Source of the DNA: CAZRHR01 sp964578885
GTDB lineage: Bacteria > Bacteroidota > Bacteroidia > CAIKAF01
Assembly (NCBI GenBank): GCA_964578885.1
Contig: CAZOEO010000005.1
Span: 62,001-126,000, forward strand
DNA length: 64,000 nucleotides
Reading direction: 5' to 3'
Below the pieces are notes generated by a model. It saw nothing but the letters and a program-made list of their open reading frames with translations, made no database searches and was not told the DNA's origin. This document shows, piece by piece, positions 25,921 through 34,199 of the stretch (its first letter is position 1; each line of letters begins with the position of its first letter). The position numbers and the translations under genes were made by a program.

Positions 25921-27009
25921 TCAGGATTCAGAAGTGCGGATTTGGCCTGTTGCTTTGGCGGCCAACTGACCACAAGCAGCATCGATGTCTTTTCCACGAC
26001 TTTTCCGAACACTTACAATCACGCCTTTCGACTCCAACCAATGCCGGAAATCATTCATGCGGCTTTCGGGTGTGCGCATAAAAGGGGTGTTTTCCACAGG
26101 ATTGTACTCAATAATATTCACTTTGGAGGGAACTTTCTTGGTAAACGCCGCCAGCTGAGCCGCATCTTGCGCACTGTCGTTAAAATCTTTGAGCAGCAGA
26201 TATTCGAAGGTAATTCGGCTTCCGGTTTGGTTATAAAAATGCTTCAACGCATCGGCCAAATCTTCCAACGGATTGGTTTTGTTGATGGACATGATTTGGT
26301 TGCGTTTTTCATTATCGGCGGCATGCAGAGACAAGGCCAGCCCAAATTTCACGCGATCATCGGCCATTTTCCGAATCATCTTTGAAATACCGGAAGTGCT
26401 CAGGGTTATTCTTCTTGGCGACATACCAAGTGCTTCAGGCGCTGTAATCAGGCGAATGGATTCCATGACCTGTGCGTAATTCAGCAAAGGTTCGCCCATT
26501 CCCATAAACACAATATTGGTGAGTCCGGTACCATATTTTGCTTTGGCGGCCTGGTCTAAAGCCACCACCTGATCAAAAATTTCGTCGGGATACAGGTTTC
26601 TGCTCATTTTCAATTGAGCCGTGGCGCAAAAGGCACAATCCAGAGAACAGCCCACCTGACTGGAAACGCAAGCGGTGAGTCGATATCCTTTGGTCTTGTT
26701 ACCGGTAGGAATCATCACTCCTTCCACCACTTTTCCGTCGAAAAGGGAAAAACCCAGCTTCAGGGTGTTATCGTTGCTTTTTTGTACGACGGTGGTTTCA
26801 AGGTGACGCAGCATAAAATGCTGGGCTAATTTTTCCCGAAAAGCAGCGGGCAAATCCGTCATTTCATGAAAATGCCGGACATGTTTTTTCCATAACCACT
26901 GGTGTACTTGCTTTGCCCGAAAAGGCTTTTCTCCCATCTCTGCGATGTGGGCTTGCAATGTTTCAGCGTCGAAACTACGGATATTTAAATGGGCCAAAGG
27001 GTCTCTCAC
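25921..27009 (-). CDS. rlmN: 23S rRNA/tRNA adenine C2 methyltransferase
   Basis: 362 residues starting at a GTG (27009), supported by a promoter box just upstream. It is a radical SAM enzyme that methylates C2 of A2503 in 23S rRNA and A37 of some tRNAs. The cluster motif CSLDCAFC is at residues 121-128. The GEPLLN segment and the C-terminal cysteine in DIDAACGQL (near 350), which carries the methyl transfer intermediate, are present. The N-terminal HTH-like part (EKPFRAKQVHQWLWKKHV) matches RlmN. It is a separate unit between cysS and the sorting-domain gene. Confidence 0.96.
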   Translation of the reverse strand: MRDPLAHLNIRSFDAETLQAHIAEMGEKPFRAKQVHQWLWKKHVRHFHEMTDLPAAFREKLAQHFMLRHLETTVVQKSNDNTLKLGFSLFDGKVVEGVMIPTGNKTKGYRLTACVSSQVGCSLDCAFCATAQLKMSRNLYPDEIFDQVVALDQAAKAKYGTGLTNIVFMGMGEPLLNYAQVMESIRLITAPEALGMSPRRITLSTSGISKMIRKMADDRVKFGLALSLHAADNEKRNQIMSINKTNPLEDLADALKHFYNQTGSRITFEYLLLKDFNDSAQDAAQLAAFTKKVPSKVNIIEYNPVENTPFMRTPESRMNDFRHWLESKGVIVSVRKSRGKDIDAACGQLAAKATGQIRTSES

Positions 27010-27013
27010 AACG

Positions 27014-27021
27014 CAAAAATA
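27014..27021 (-). promoter_or_regulatory. -7 box of rlmN, four bases from the GTG
   Basis: TATTTTTG on the minus strand, then CGTT, then GTG. The same four-base gap is seen at cysS, pgk and the ABC-F gene, which also supports the GTG as the true start. Confidence 0.6.
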
Positions 27022-27047
27022 GGGAATTTGGCGGTGAGAAACAGGTA

Positions 27048-28034
27048 TCAGGCCCTTACAAACCTAAAGTGTACGGGACCCCATTTGGTTTGCACTTCTA
27101 AAAGATAGAGTCCGGATGGAGCAGGCGATAATGGTAAAGTCACAAAACCGGTTTGGTCGGGAATACTTAACACCTCCACCACTCTTCCACATAAATCCAA
27201 TACATGAATATGCTGCATCAGCAAATTGTCTGGCAGGAAAAGAGAGAGCTGCGCGCCCACCACGGGATTTTCAAGAAGGCGAACAGCCTCTTTCAAATCA
27301 GATTCTTCTACTGAAATATTGGGCGTGCTGTTGTATTGCACCGTAGTAACAGTTTGCGGCACCTGGCTGGAATTGGTTTCGGTGTAAATGAGCACAGGAA
27401 ACGTTTTTCCCGGCGCGAAAAAGGAATAGGTATAGTTGTCATTCTGGTTTGAAATAGGAAAACCCTGAAAACTAGCTAGATCGGTAGTCAACTCATGGGT
27501 TTTTACCCGAATCACGTTGGAAAGGGTTCCATTGGGTAAAATTAGTGTTCCCCAGGCGTCATAACTGGTTTCTGCAAATCCGGTACGGTCAAAACTGAGA
27601 CCTTGAAAACTAAAACCGCAATTCAACGCATCCACAGAGGAGGACTCAAAGGTTTGCGGGATTTTAATTTCCCTAATGCTGTTGGAACAAGTTACAGTGA
27701 ATCCGGTTTGAGCGATGCCTAAAATATACCAGCCGGTGGCATCCATGGTATAAAATCGTTTTGGTCCTAGTCCTGACACCACGTGGGTGGCTCCGGGAAA
27801 TGCACTGGCATCAGGATCTGAAGCGGCACTTACAATATCGGCCGTGGCCGCCTGCCCACCTGAAAAAGAAGAAAAATCCCAAGTGACATTCGCGCCGGCA
27901 GTGCTCATGTCCAAAGACTGGTTCAAGGTTTGAAAAGGAATGCTGGTTCCCGGAAAAGGAGTAATGGCTGTCGTTAGCGAAGGTTGTGCCGCTACACTGC
28001 TGCAAAACAAGGAAATAAGTAAACTTTGTTTCAT
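27048..28034 (-). CDS. Secreted protein, probable type IX substrate
   Basis: 328 residues with signal MKQSLLISLFCSSVAAQ. It is a paralogue of the protein at 5287-6402; shared features are WDFSSF after the signal region, a YTMDATGWYILG segment and DAWGTLILPNGT. The end (LLENPVVGAQLSLFL, HVLDLCGRVVEV, SPAPSGLYLLEVQT) has the three-strand pattern of a type IX sorting domain, though the usual PNP start is replaced by ENPV. The role is unknown. A TACCTTTC element four bases before the ATG on the minus strand is a weaker version of the box seen at its neighbours. Confidence 0.82.
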   Translation of the reverse strand: MKQSLLISLFCSSVAAQPSLTTAITPFPGTSIPFQTLNQSLDMSTAGANVTWDFSSFSGGQAATADIVSAASDPDASAFPGATHVVSGLGPKRFYTMDATGWYILGIAQTGFTVTCSNSIREIKIPQTFESSSVDALNCGFSFQGLSFDRTGFAETSYDAWGTLILPNGTLSNVIRVKTHELTTDLASFQGFPISNQNDNYTYSFFAPGKTFPVLIYTETNSSQVPQTVTTVQYNSTPNISVEESDLKEAVRLLENPVVGAQLSLFLPDNLLMQHIHVLDLCGRVVEVLSIPDQTGFVTLPLSPAPSGLYLLEVQTKWGPVHFRFVRA

Positions 28035-28091
28035 AAAGGAAAGGTAAAAATAAAAGCGGTTCTTAAGCGATAACCTCCCTAAATAAATCTG

Positions 28092-28099
28092 TATTTTTG
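28092..28099 (+). promoter_or_regulatory. -7 box of pgk, four bases from the ATG
   Basis: TATTTTTG, then GCCT, then ATG at 28104. Confidence 0.6.
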
Positions 28100-28103
28100 G
28101 CCT

Positions 28104-29309
28104 ATGAGAACGCTAGACACGCTTTCCCTGTCGGGAAAAAAAGTATTTATCCGGGTAGATTTCAATGTACCGCTGGACGCCCAATTTCAAGTAACAGATG
28201 ATACCAGGATTCGTGCGGCGGTGCCCACGATCGAAAAAATTCTTGCCGCCGGCGGTGCCGTTATTCTGGCCTCTCATTTAGGTCGTCCCAAAGGCGGACC
28301 GGAAGATAAATACAGTCTTCGGCATATTGTTCCGGCCGTTTCTTCTGCGCTGGGCCGGCCCATTCAGTTTGTGTCCGATTGCATTGGTCCAAAGGCCGAA
28401 GCGGCGGCGGCGCAACTGAAAGCGGGCGAAGTGCTTTTATTGGAAAATGTACGCTTTTACCCCGAAGAAGAAAAAGGAGACCAATCGTTTGCTGCGTCAT
28501 TGTCACGTTTGGCAGATGTTTATGTAAATGACGCTTTCGGCACAGCACACCGCCGGCATGCTTCTACGGCCGTGATGGCAGAGTTTTTTCCTGAACACAA
28601 AGCGCTGGGTTTATTGATGGAAGCGGAGGTAAAGGCCATTAGTAAAGTACTTAAAGATGCCGCCAGACCCTTCGTTGCCGTAGTAGGTGGCGCAAAAGTA
28701 TCTTCCAAAATGGCGATTCTGGAAAATCTATTGGAAAAAGTAGACACGTTTATCATTGGCGGCGGCATGGTATTCACGTTTATCCGTGCGCAAGGCGGGC
28801 AAACCGGAAATAGCTTGGTAGAAGAAGAGATGATTGGCGTTGCCGCAGATCTATTGACCCGTTGCCAGCAATTAGGAAAGAAAGTGTATTTGCCTTCGGA
28901 CGCCGTATGCAGTACACAATTTTCTAACGACGGCCCCACGCAAACGTTTCCCACCCACGCCATCCCGGAAGGCTGGATGGGACTGGATATTGGACCGGAG
29001 GCGGTAAAAGAATTTCGCGAAGTGCTCATGAACGCAGGCACCATTTTGTGGAATGGTCCCATGGGTGTTTTCGAAATGTCGTCCTTTGAAGCCGGTACAC
29101 TCGGCGTAGCAGAAGCCATTGGCGATGCTACACAACTCAAGAACGCCTATTCTTTGGTCGGGGGCGGCGATTCCGTGGCTGCCGTAAACCAATTTCAACA
29201 AGCAGAGAGGGTTAGCTATGTAAGTACCGGAGGTGGAGCTATGCTGGAGTTTATGGAAGGACGCGTTTTACCAGGTGTGGCAGCTGTTTTAGACGGATCG
29301 GCCTCCTGA
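28104..29309 (+). CDS. pgk: Phosphoglycerate kinase
   Basis: 401 residues, full length. It transfers phosphate from 1,3-bisphosphoglycerate to ADP in glycolysis. The substrate-binding segment FIRVDFNVPLD, the SHLGRPKGG loop, LLENVRFYPEE, VNDAFGTAHRRHAS, VVGGAKVSSKM and the nucleotide-binding YSLVGGGDSVAA with STGGGAMLE are all intact. It is transcribed alone on the plus strand, divergently from the sorting-domain gene, with a promoter box directly before the ATG. The next gene has its own box at 29341. Confidence 0.98.
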   Translation: MRTLDTLSLSGKKVFIRVDFNVPLDAQFQVTDDTRIRAAVPTIEKILAAGGAVILASHLGRPKGGPEDKYSLRHIVPAVSSALGRPIQFVSDCIGPKAEAAAAQLKAGEVLLLENVRFYPEEEKGDQSFAASLSRLADVYVNDAFGTAHRRHASTAVMAEFFPEHKALGLLMEAEVKAISKVLKDAARPFVAVVGGAKVSSKMAILENLLEKVDTFIIGGGMVFTFIRAQGGQTGNSLVEEEMIGVAADLLTRCQQLGKKVYLPSDAVCSTQFSNDGPTQTFPTHAIPEGWMGLDIGPEAVKEFREVLMNAGTILWNGPMGVFEMSSFEAGTLGVAEAIGDATQLKNAYSLVGGGDSVAAVNQFQQAERVSYVSTGGGAMLEFMEGRVLPGVAAVLDGSAS

Positions 29310-29340
29310 AAAAACGTAAAAAAAACATCCATAAATTTCT

Positions 29341-29348
29341 TAACTTTG
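29341..29348 (+). promoter_or_regulatory. -7 box of the Omp28-like operon
   Basis: Perfect TAACTTTG; the start codon of the downstream lipoprotein is at 29392, which leaves a leader of about 38 bases. No TTG is evident at -33. Confidence 0.55.
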
Positions 29349-29391
29349 AAATAGGGTTATGTCACCCATTTTCATTTAATTGCGGTACGCT

Positions 29392-30294
29392 ATGGCTGCT
29401 ATTTCTTTGTTTCGCAAGATGCCCATAATGCTTTTAGGGCTGGCCGTTTGGCTGCAAACCAGCTGCGATTATATCGAAAATCCGGATGGCGAAATCAATC
29501 AAAACCCTTTTCCCTGTTTGGAAAATCCACCCTCTTTCGCGCCACGTGCCAATCCTGTTCGAAAAGTATTGCTGGAAGATTTTACCGGTCACCGATGCGG
29601 CAATTGTCCACGCGCCGGAGAAACCTTAAAATCTCTGGTAGAAGCCAACAATGGCCGGGTGGTTGGTTTGGCCCTGCACTCTGAATTTTCCATTCCTTTT
29701 ACCGTTCCCATGAACGGCAGTAAGTTTACTTACGACTTTCGCACAGACATCGCCAAAGCCATCGACGAAACCTTTGGCGTCTCCGCTTCCGGCATTCCAA
29801 AAGGATTGGTGAACCGGATTCCAAACAACGGCTCCATCGTGATCTCCCATACCAACTGGGGACAATTGGTCAGCAATCTACTGGCCACACCGCCGGACGC
29901 CGACCTGCAAATTCAAGCCAATTACACCCCCTCCGACTCATCTGCCTGTGTTTTTGTAAACGCAAGAGGATTAGGCAATCTTCCTCCAAATACCCGATTG
30001 GTGGTCTACTTAACGGAAAACAATTTTATCAACTGGCAAAAAGACTATGAAGCCACGGTAGAAGATATTCCGGACTACAACCACAGCTATATTTTACGCG
30101 CTCCGGTAAGCAGCATCTGGGGTTCAGCCATTCCGGCGTCCGCTTTGGCTTCCGGCGCAGATACCACACTTGGGTACGGTATCAAAATAGATCCGGGAAA
30201 ATGGAATCCGGCCCAATGTCAATTGGTCGCTTTTTTATACAATGATGCTAACCGGCAAGTGATTCAGGCGGAATCCATGCCACTTGTGCCATAA
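29392..30294 (+). CDS. Omp28-related lipoprotein
   Basis: 300 residues from the ATG at 29392. The N-terminus MAAISLFRKMPIMLLGLAVWLQTSC is a lipoprotein signal. A thioredoxin-like first half carries EDFTGHRCGNCPRAGETL with a CxxC pair, and the second half is beta-rich, as in Omp28-type outer-membrane proteins of Porphyromonas and relatives. A redox activity is possible from the CGNC but not shown. It is first in a plus-strand run with gaps of two to three bases to the next two genes. Confidence 0.8.
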   Translation: MAAISLFRKMPIMLLGLAVWLQTSCDYIENPDGEINQNPFPCLENPPSFAPRANPVRKVLLEDFTGHRCGNCPRAGETLKSLVEANNGRVVGLALHSEFSIPFTVPMNGSKFTYDFRTDIAKAIDETFGVSASGIPKGLVNRIPNNGSIVISHTNWGQLVSNLLATPPDADLQIQANYTPSDSSACVFVNARGLGNLPPNTRLVVYLTENNFINWQKDYEATVEDIPDYNHSYILRAPVSSIWGSAIPASALASGADTTLGYGIKIDPGKWNPAQCQLVAFLYNDANRQVIQAESMPLVP

Positions 30295-30297
30295 CTT

Positions 30298-30696
30298 ATG
30301 TTTCACAAAGTCCTGACAGGATTATTATTCGCACTGTTTCTTTTTGCCGGTTGTGAAAAACCAGCGGGCGAAGGAGGCAATGCCAGTATTCGCGGACGCG
30401 TTCTGGTGAAAGATTACAACGCATCCTTTACGGTATTCATACGTGAATATTATGCGCAAGACCAGCGCGTTTATATTATTTATGGGGATGACCAAGTATA
30501 TTCCGACGATTTCCGCACAGATTTCAACGGCTGGTATGAATTCCGGTTTTTACGCCCTGGTCAATATCGTCTTTTTACCTACAGCAAAGACTCCACACTT
30601 CAATCTCCTACGCAGCAAGTTCCTGTTTTTGCAGAAGTTACAATCCCTTCGGGCGCATCTGTAGTGAATGCCCCGGATTTGGTCATTTTTGAATAA
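30298..30696 (+). CDS. Lipoprotein with a carboxypeptidase-regulatory-like fold
   Basis: 132 residues. Signal MFHKVLTGLLFALFLFAGC has lipobox FAGC. The mature part starts SIRGRVLVKDYN and continues with the TDFNGWYEFRFLRPGQYRLFTYS pattern of a transthyretin-like (CarboxypepD_reg) beta-sandwich, used as a structural domain. It starts three bases after the Omp28-like gene, so both are in one operon. The binding partner is unknown. Confidence 0.75.
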   Translation: MFHKVLTGLLFALFLFAGCEKPAGEGGNASIRGRVLVKDYNASFTVFIREYYAQDQRVYIIYGDDQVYSDDFRTDFNGWYEFRFLRPGQYRLFTYSKDSTLQSPTQQVPVFAEVTIPSGASVVNAPDLVIFE

Positions 30697-30698
30697 GC

Positions 30699-31226
30699 AT
30701 GAACTGTCGTATTCCCCTTCTTTTGATATTGGCGAGCCTTTTGCCATTGCTTTGTTTCGGACAAGGCAGCGGTAAAAAATCCAGAAAACTGCACCAAATT
30801 TCCACTTCCACAGAAACCATTCACGAACCCGCTTTGGGAGGCCCGGTAGTGCATACCAGCGAAAAAATTTCCTACAACGAACGCGGGGATTGGTACGAGC
30901 GAATTTCTTTTAACCGGAGTGGCGATATAACGCGCCGTGAAACCCGCACCTACGATGGAAAACGATTGATGGAGGAAACCCTTTGGAATCCAACAGGGAA
31001 AAAAGAATGGGTGAGAATCGTGTTCACCTACGACGATAGCGGCTTATGTGTTGCAGAAGCCGTATTTCGAAAGAAAAAACTACAACATACCGACCGGTTT
31101 TTCTATGAAAAAGGATTGCTGGTGAGAGAAGTACGAGAAAACGCGCAAGGGCGAATCATCCGTGAAAAAAAGTTTGCCTACACCTATTTTGGCTCATCCA
31201 ATGAACCCAGTGAAGAAACGCCATGA
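30699..31226 (+). CDS. Exported protein of unknown function
   Basis: 175 residues with signal MNCRIPLLLILASLLPLLCFGQ. The mature part consists of short strand-turn repeats (YNERGDWYERISFNRSGDI, TRTYDGKRLMEETLW, VFTYDDSGLCVAEAVF, FFYEKGLLVREVREN), the pattern of RHS/toxin-associated or MORN-like beta repeats found in small Bacteroidota secreted proteins. It has no catalytic motif. It is in an operon with both neighbours; the stop overlaps the next start by four bases. Confidence 0.7.
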   Translation: MNCRIPLLLILASLLPLLCFGQGSGKKSRKLHQISTSTETIHEPALGGPVVHTSEKISYNERGDWYERISFNRSGDITRRETRTYDGKRLMEETLWNPTGKKEWVRIVFTYDDSGLCVAEAVFRKKKLQHTDRFFYEKGLLVREVRENAQGRIIREKKFAYTYFGSSNEPSEETP

Positions 31227-31876
31227 AACCATTATTACTTGCTGAAACCTGGATGAATGGCCCGGCCGTTCAAATGTTATTGCTTGCCTTTTGCTTTAAT
31301 CTGTTTTTCCTTGGTTTAAATACACTTTGGTTGTACTATTCACGCAGCCAAAAAAGAGGATTTGCCTTTTCCTTTCTCACCATTGGTTCCGTAGTATTTA
31401 TTCTAAGTTATCTACTTGGAGACGGACAACTGGAATTAGGAATGGCGCTTGGATTATTCGCCATTTTCGGAATTATTCGATACCGAACCCAGCAAATCCC
31501 TTTGCGAGAAATGACGCATTTGTTTACGGCCATTGGGATGTCGGTGGTGAACGCATTGGGCGGAAAACACCTTTCATTTGCGGAAATTATTTTGGCCAAC
31601 GTGCTTATTACCGCACTCTTAGTTGTCTATGAAAAATTTCAATTGCTCAAAAATGAATCTGAACGCACCTTGATTTATGGGCAGATAGAAAACCTGCATC
31701 CCAGAAACAGGGAACAGTTACTTCAGGAATTGCGTAGCGTCACTGGCCTGAATATTACAGGAGTTACGGTGGTGAAGTATCATCTTCAGAAAAACCAGGC
31801 CGTCCTCAAAATCAGATTTTTAAGTCAGGAAGAAGACGATAATGGACTGGCAGGAGTCGATGATGATGAGGACTAA
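31223..31876 (+). CDS. DUF4956 membrane protein
   Basis: 217 residues. Three to four membrane segments fill the first 140 residues (MLLLAFCFNLFFLGLNTLWLYY, FAFSFLTIGSVVFILSYLL, and the pair around LGLFAIFGIIRYRT and VLITALLVVYEKF), followed by a soluble acidic C-terminus (EEDDNGLAGVDDDED). The block FAIFGIIRYRTQQIPLREMTHLF is characteristic of DUF4956. In other bacteria this family occurs with VTC-type polyphosphate polymerase and CotH-like proteins; no such gene is seen here. It overlaps the preceding gene by four bases. Confidence 0.82.
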   Translation: MKPLLLAETWMNGPAVQMLLLAFCFNLFFLGLNTLWLYYSRSQKRGFAFSFLTIGSVVFILSYLLGDGQLELGMALGLFAIFGIIRYRTQQIPLREMTHLFTAIGMSVVNALGGKHLSFAEIILANVLITALLVVYEKFQLLKNESERTLIYGQIENLHPRNREQLLQELRSVTGLNITGVTVVKYHLQKNQAVLKIRFLSQEEDDNGLAGVDDDED

Positions 31877-32552
31877 AATATTTCTTTTGGGACTTCTCTT
31901 CCCTGCTCTGGTCTCTGGCCAAAGCATGATTCATGACGGCATGTTGTGGACAGGAATTCGTTTAAAAAGAACCTGGAATCGCCAATGGGAAAGTCATGTG
32001 CACCTGGAACATCGCTGGAACGAAAACATAAGCCAATCACAAAAAGGATACCTGCAAGTGGGAACATCCTATTCGCCGCTTCAAGGTATTAGCCTAAACC
32101 TCGCATATAGAATCGACGAACGCTTCCGGCTCACGCAAGGGCAGCATCATACCCGGCATCGCATTCAGGCCGGAATCACGTTATCCCGAAAAATAAAACG
32201 GTTTGAATTTAGTTTGCGTTCACATGGCCAAATGCGCTACGATACTCGTCCGGACCAGAACATTCCATGGCGGTTTCACCTCAGAGAGCGGTTTAAAATC
32301 GAATACAAATGGCCCCAACTTCCTCTAAAAACCGAACTGGGTTATGAAGCCTGGTTTCCTTTGAATGGAAATGCAGAAACACCCATTTCAAGGCATCGGT
32401 TCTCCATCGCACAAGACTGGGAATTCCTGAAAGGGCAGACCCTCACGCTGGGGCTGATTTATCAGATTAACACGGCTTTTGCTGCAAGAAACCGAGACAT
32501 TGGACTTCTGGTGCGTTATACTTTCGACTGGAAACCGATGAAAAGGAAATAG
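31860..32552 (+). CDS. DUF2490 outer-membrane beta-barrel protein
   Basis: About 230 residues; three ATG codons in a row (31860-31868) overlap the end of the DUF4956 frame. Signal TKIFLLGLLFPALVSGQS is followed by strands of alternating polar and aromatic residues (WTGIRLKRTWNRQWESHVHLEHRW, RIQAGITLSRKIKRFEFSLRSH) ending with ARNRDIGLLVRYTFDW, as in DUF2490 barrels. The DUF4956-DUF2490 pairing suggests a joint envelope function. What it transports or binds is unknown. Confidence 0.8.
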   Translation: MMMRTKIFLLGLLFPALVSGQSMIHDGMLWTGIRLKRTWNRQWESHVHLEHRWNENISQSQKGYLQVGTSYSPLQGISLNLAYRIDERFRLTQGQHHTRHRIQAGITLSRKIKRFEFSLRSHGQMRYDTRPDQNIPWRFHLRERFKIEYKWPQLPLKTELGYEAWFPLNGNAETPISRHRFSIAQDWEFLKGQTLTLGLIYQINTAFAARNRDIGLLVRYTFDWKPMKRK

Positions 32553-32612
32553 CACAAGCGCGCGACCACTACATCCGGGAAAAATGAATCAAGATTCCCT
32601 ATCTTCGTTTTT

Positions 32613-32981
32613 ATGGAAATGCAAACTTGGCCCATTCTGGCGTTAATTGGGATTGCCGCCGGATATTTGAGTGGATTTGTAGGTGTTGGCGGAGGAATCA
32701 TCATGGTTCCGGCGCTGGTTTACTTTTTAGGTTTATCGCAGCATATGGCGCAAGGAACCAGTTTGGCAGTGCTGATGGTGCCCGTAGGCATACTCGGAGT
32801 ATGGAATTATTATCAGAAAGGACAAGTTCATTTTTCTTATGCGGCGGTGATTGCCTTATTTTTTGTGGCCGGAAGTTTTTTCGGCTCCAAATACGCTTTA
32901 AAGCTAGACGCCAGCATGGTACGTCGCATTTTCGGTATCTTTCTGCTGTTGGTTTCTGTGAAATTTATACTTGGTAAATGA
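32613..32981 (+). CDS. Half-size TauE/SafE family membrane protein
   Basis: 122 residues with four membrane helices. The start IGIAAGYLSGFVGVGGGIIMVPALVYFLG is the signature half of the TauE/SafE family (sulfite or other anion exporter). Full-length members have two such halves; this one has only one, a known short version that would have to dimerise. The substrate is unknown. The stop overlaps the start of the M20 amidohydrolase by four bases. Confidence 0.85.
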   Translation: MEMQTWPILALIGIAAGYLSGFVGVGGGIIMVPALVYFLGLSQHMAQGTSLAVLMVPVGILGVWNYYQKGQVHFSYAAVIALFFVAGSFFGSKYALKLDASMVRRIFGIFLLLVSVKFILGK

Positions 32982-34171
32982 CACAAGACCCAGCCGTATT
33001 TTTAGCCGAGTTCCAGAAAAATGCGGAAACATGGACCCGGATTAGGGAACAATTGCATCGTTATCCTGAGCTTTCCTTTCAAGAAGAAAAAACGGCAGCC
33101 TTCCTTTCGGACATGCTTACCAAATGGGGCATTGAACATCAGACAAAGGTGGGAGGACATGGCATTGTCGCCATTTTAAACGGAACCGCTCCAGGGCCAT
33201 GCATCGGACTTCGTGCCGATATGGACGCACTCCCCATTCAAACCGCCTTAAAAACACCTTACGCTTCGCAGCATAACGGATGCATGCACGCCTGTGGACA
33301 TGATGTACACATGACGTCGTTGTTGGCGGCCATCCATTGGTTACACCAACATCGGGATCTATGGAAAGGAAGTGTGAAAGCGATTTTTCAGCCGGGTGAA
33401 GAAAAACTTCCCGGCGGAGCCACATATATAATCGAAGCCGGTGTTCTGCAGGAACATCCAAGACCTGAATGGATGATGGCCTTGCACGTAGCACCAGATT
33501 TACCAATCGGTCATTTTGGATTCCGTTCCGGACCGTATATGGCTTCTACAGACGAGTTATATTTCACGTTGAAAGGCACTGGAGGGCATGCGGCCTTACC
33601 TCATTTACTGACCGATCCCATTATGGCGGCGGCCCGGCTCATCCTTCAGCTTCAGGACATTCCCGCGAGGTTCGCACCACCGGACGTGCCCACCCGCTTG
33701 TCCATTGGACGAATCGACGCACCCGGCGCCACCAACGTGATTCCCGCAGAAGTGAAGTTGAGCGGAACATTCCGGACCTTTGACGAAACCTGGAGAGCAA
33801 AAGCACATCAACATATCAAAGATTTGGCGAAGTCCATTGGTGACCAGCATGGTCTCACCATAGACGCTGAAATCCTGTCCGGATACCCATCCTTGAAAAA
33901 TGATCCAAAATGGACAGAGCAAGTGCGAGAAAAAGCGATTCATCTGGTCGGCCAAAACGCCGTGCATGATTTGCCCATTCGCATGACGGCAGAAGATTTT
34001 GCATGGTATGGAACGCATGTGCCCATTGTGTTTTTCCGTTTAGGCACATCCAATCAAAAGCCGGAAACCCGTTTTTCTGTGCACCATCCTTCTTTCGACG
34101 TAGATCCTGCTTCGCCATGTTATGGAGGCGCCATATTAAGCTGGCAGATTTTACATTTTTTAAAAAAATGA
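32978..34171 (+). CDS. M20 amidohydrolase
   Basis: 397 residues, cytoplasmic. It belongs to the M20D subfamily (hippurate / N-acyl-amino-acid / IAA-amino-acid hydrolases). Metal-binding segments are CIGLRADMDALPIQ, HNGCMHACGHDVHM, IFQPGEEKLPGGA, ALHVAPDLPIG and the late His in FSVHHPSF. The dimerisation domain lies between (STDELYFTLKGTGGHAALPHLLTDPI). It should cleave an N-acyl or N-aryl amino acid. It is translationally coupled to the TauE gene. Confidence 0.92.
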   Translation: MTQDPAVFLAEFQKNAETWTRIREQLHRYPELSFQEEKTAAFLSDMLTKWGIEHQTKVGGHGIVAILNGTAPGPCIGLRADMDALPIQTALKTPYASQHNGCMHACGHDVHMTSLLAAIHWLHQHRDLWKGSVKAIFQPGEEKLPGGATYIIEAGVLQEHPRPEWMMALHVAPDLPIGHFGFRSGPYMASTDELYFTLKGTGGHAALPHLLTDPIMAAARLILQLQDIPARFAPPDVPTRLSIGRIDAPGATNVIPAEVKLSGTFRTFDETWRAKAHQHIKDLAKSIGDQHGLTIDAEILSGYPSLKNDPKWTEQVREKAIHLVGQNAVHDLPIRMTAEDFAWYGTHVPIVFFRLGTSNQKPETRFSVHHPSFDVDPASPCYGGAILSWQILHFLKK

Positions 34172-34199
34172 ATATTTTATCCGCCTAATTCACCCCTTT

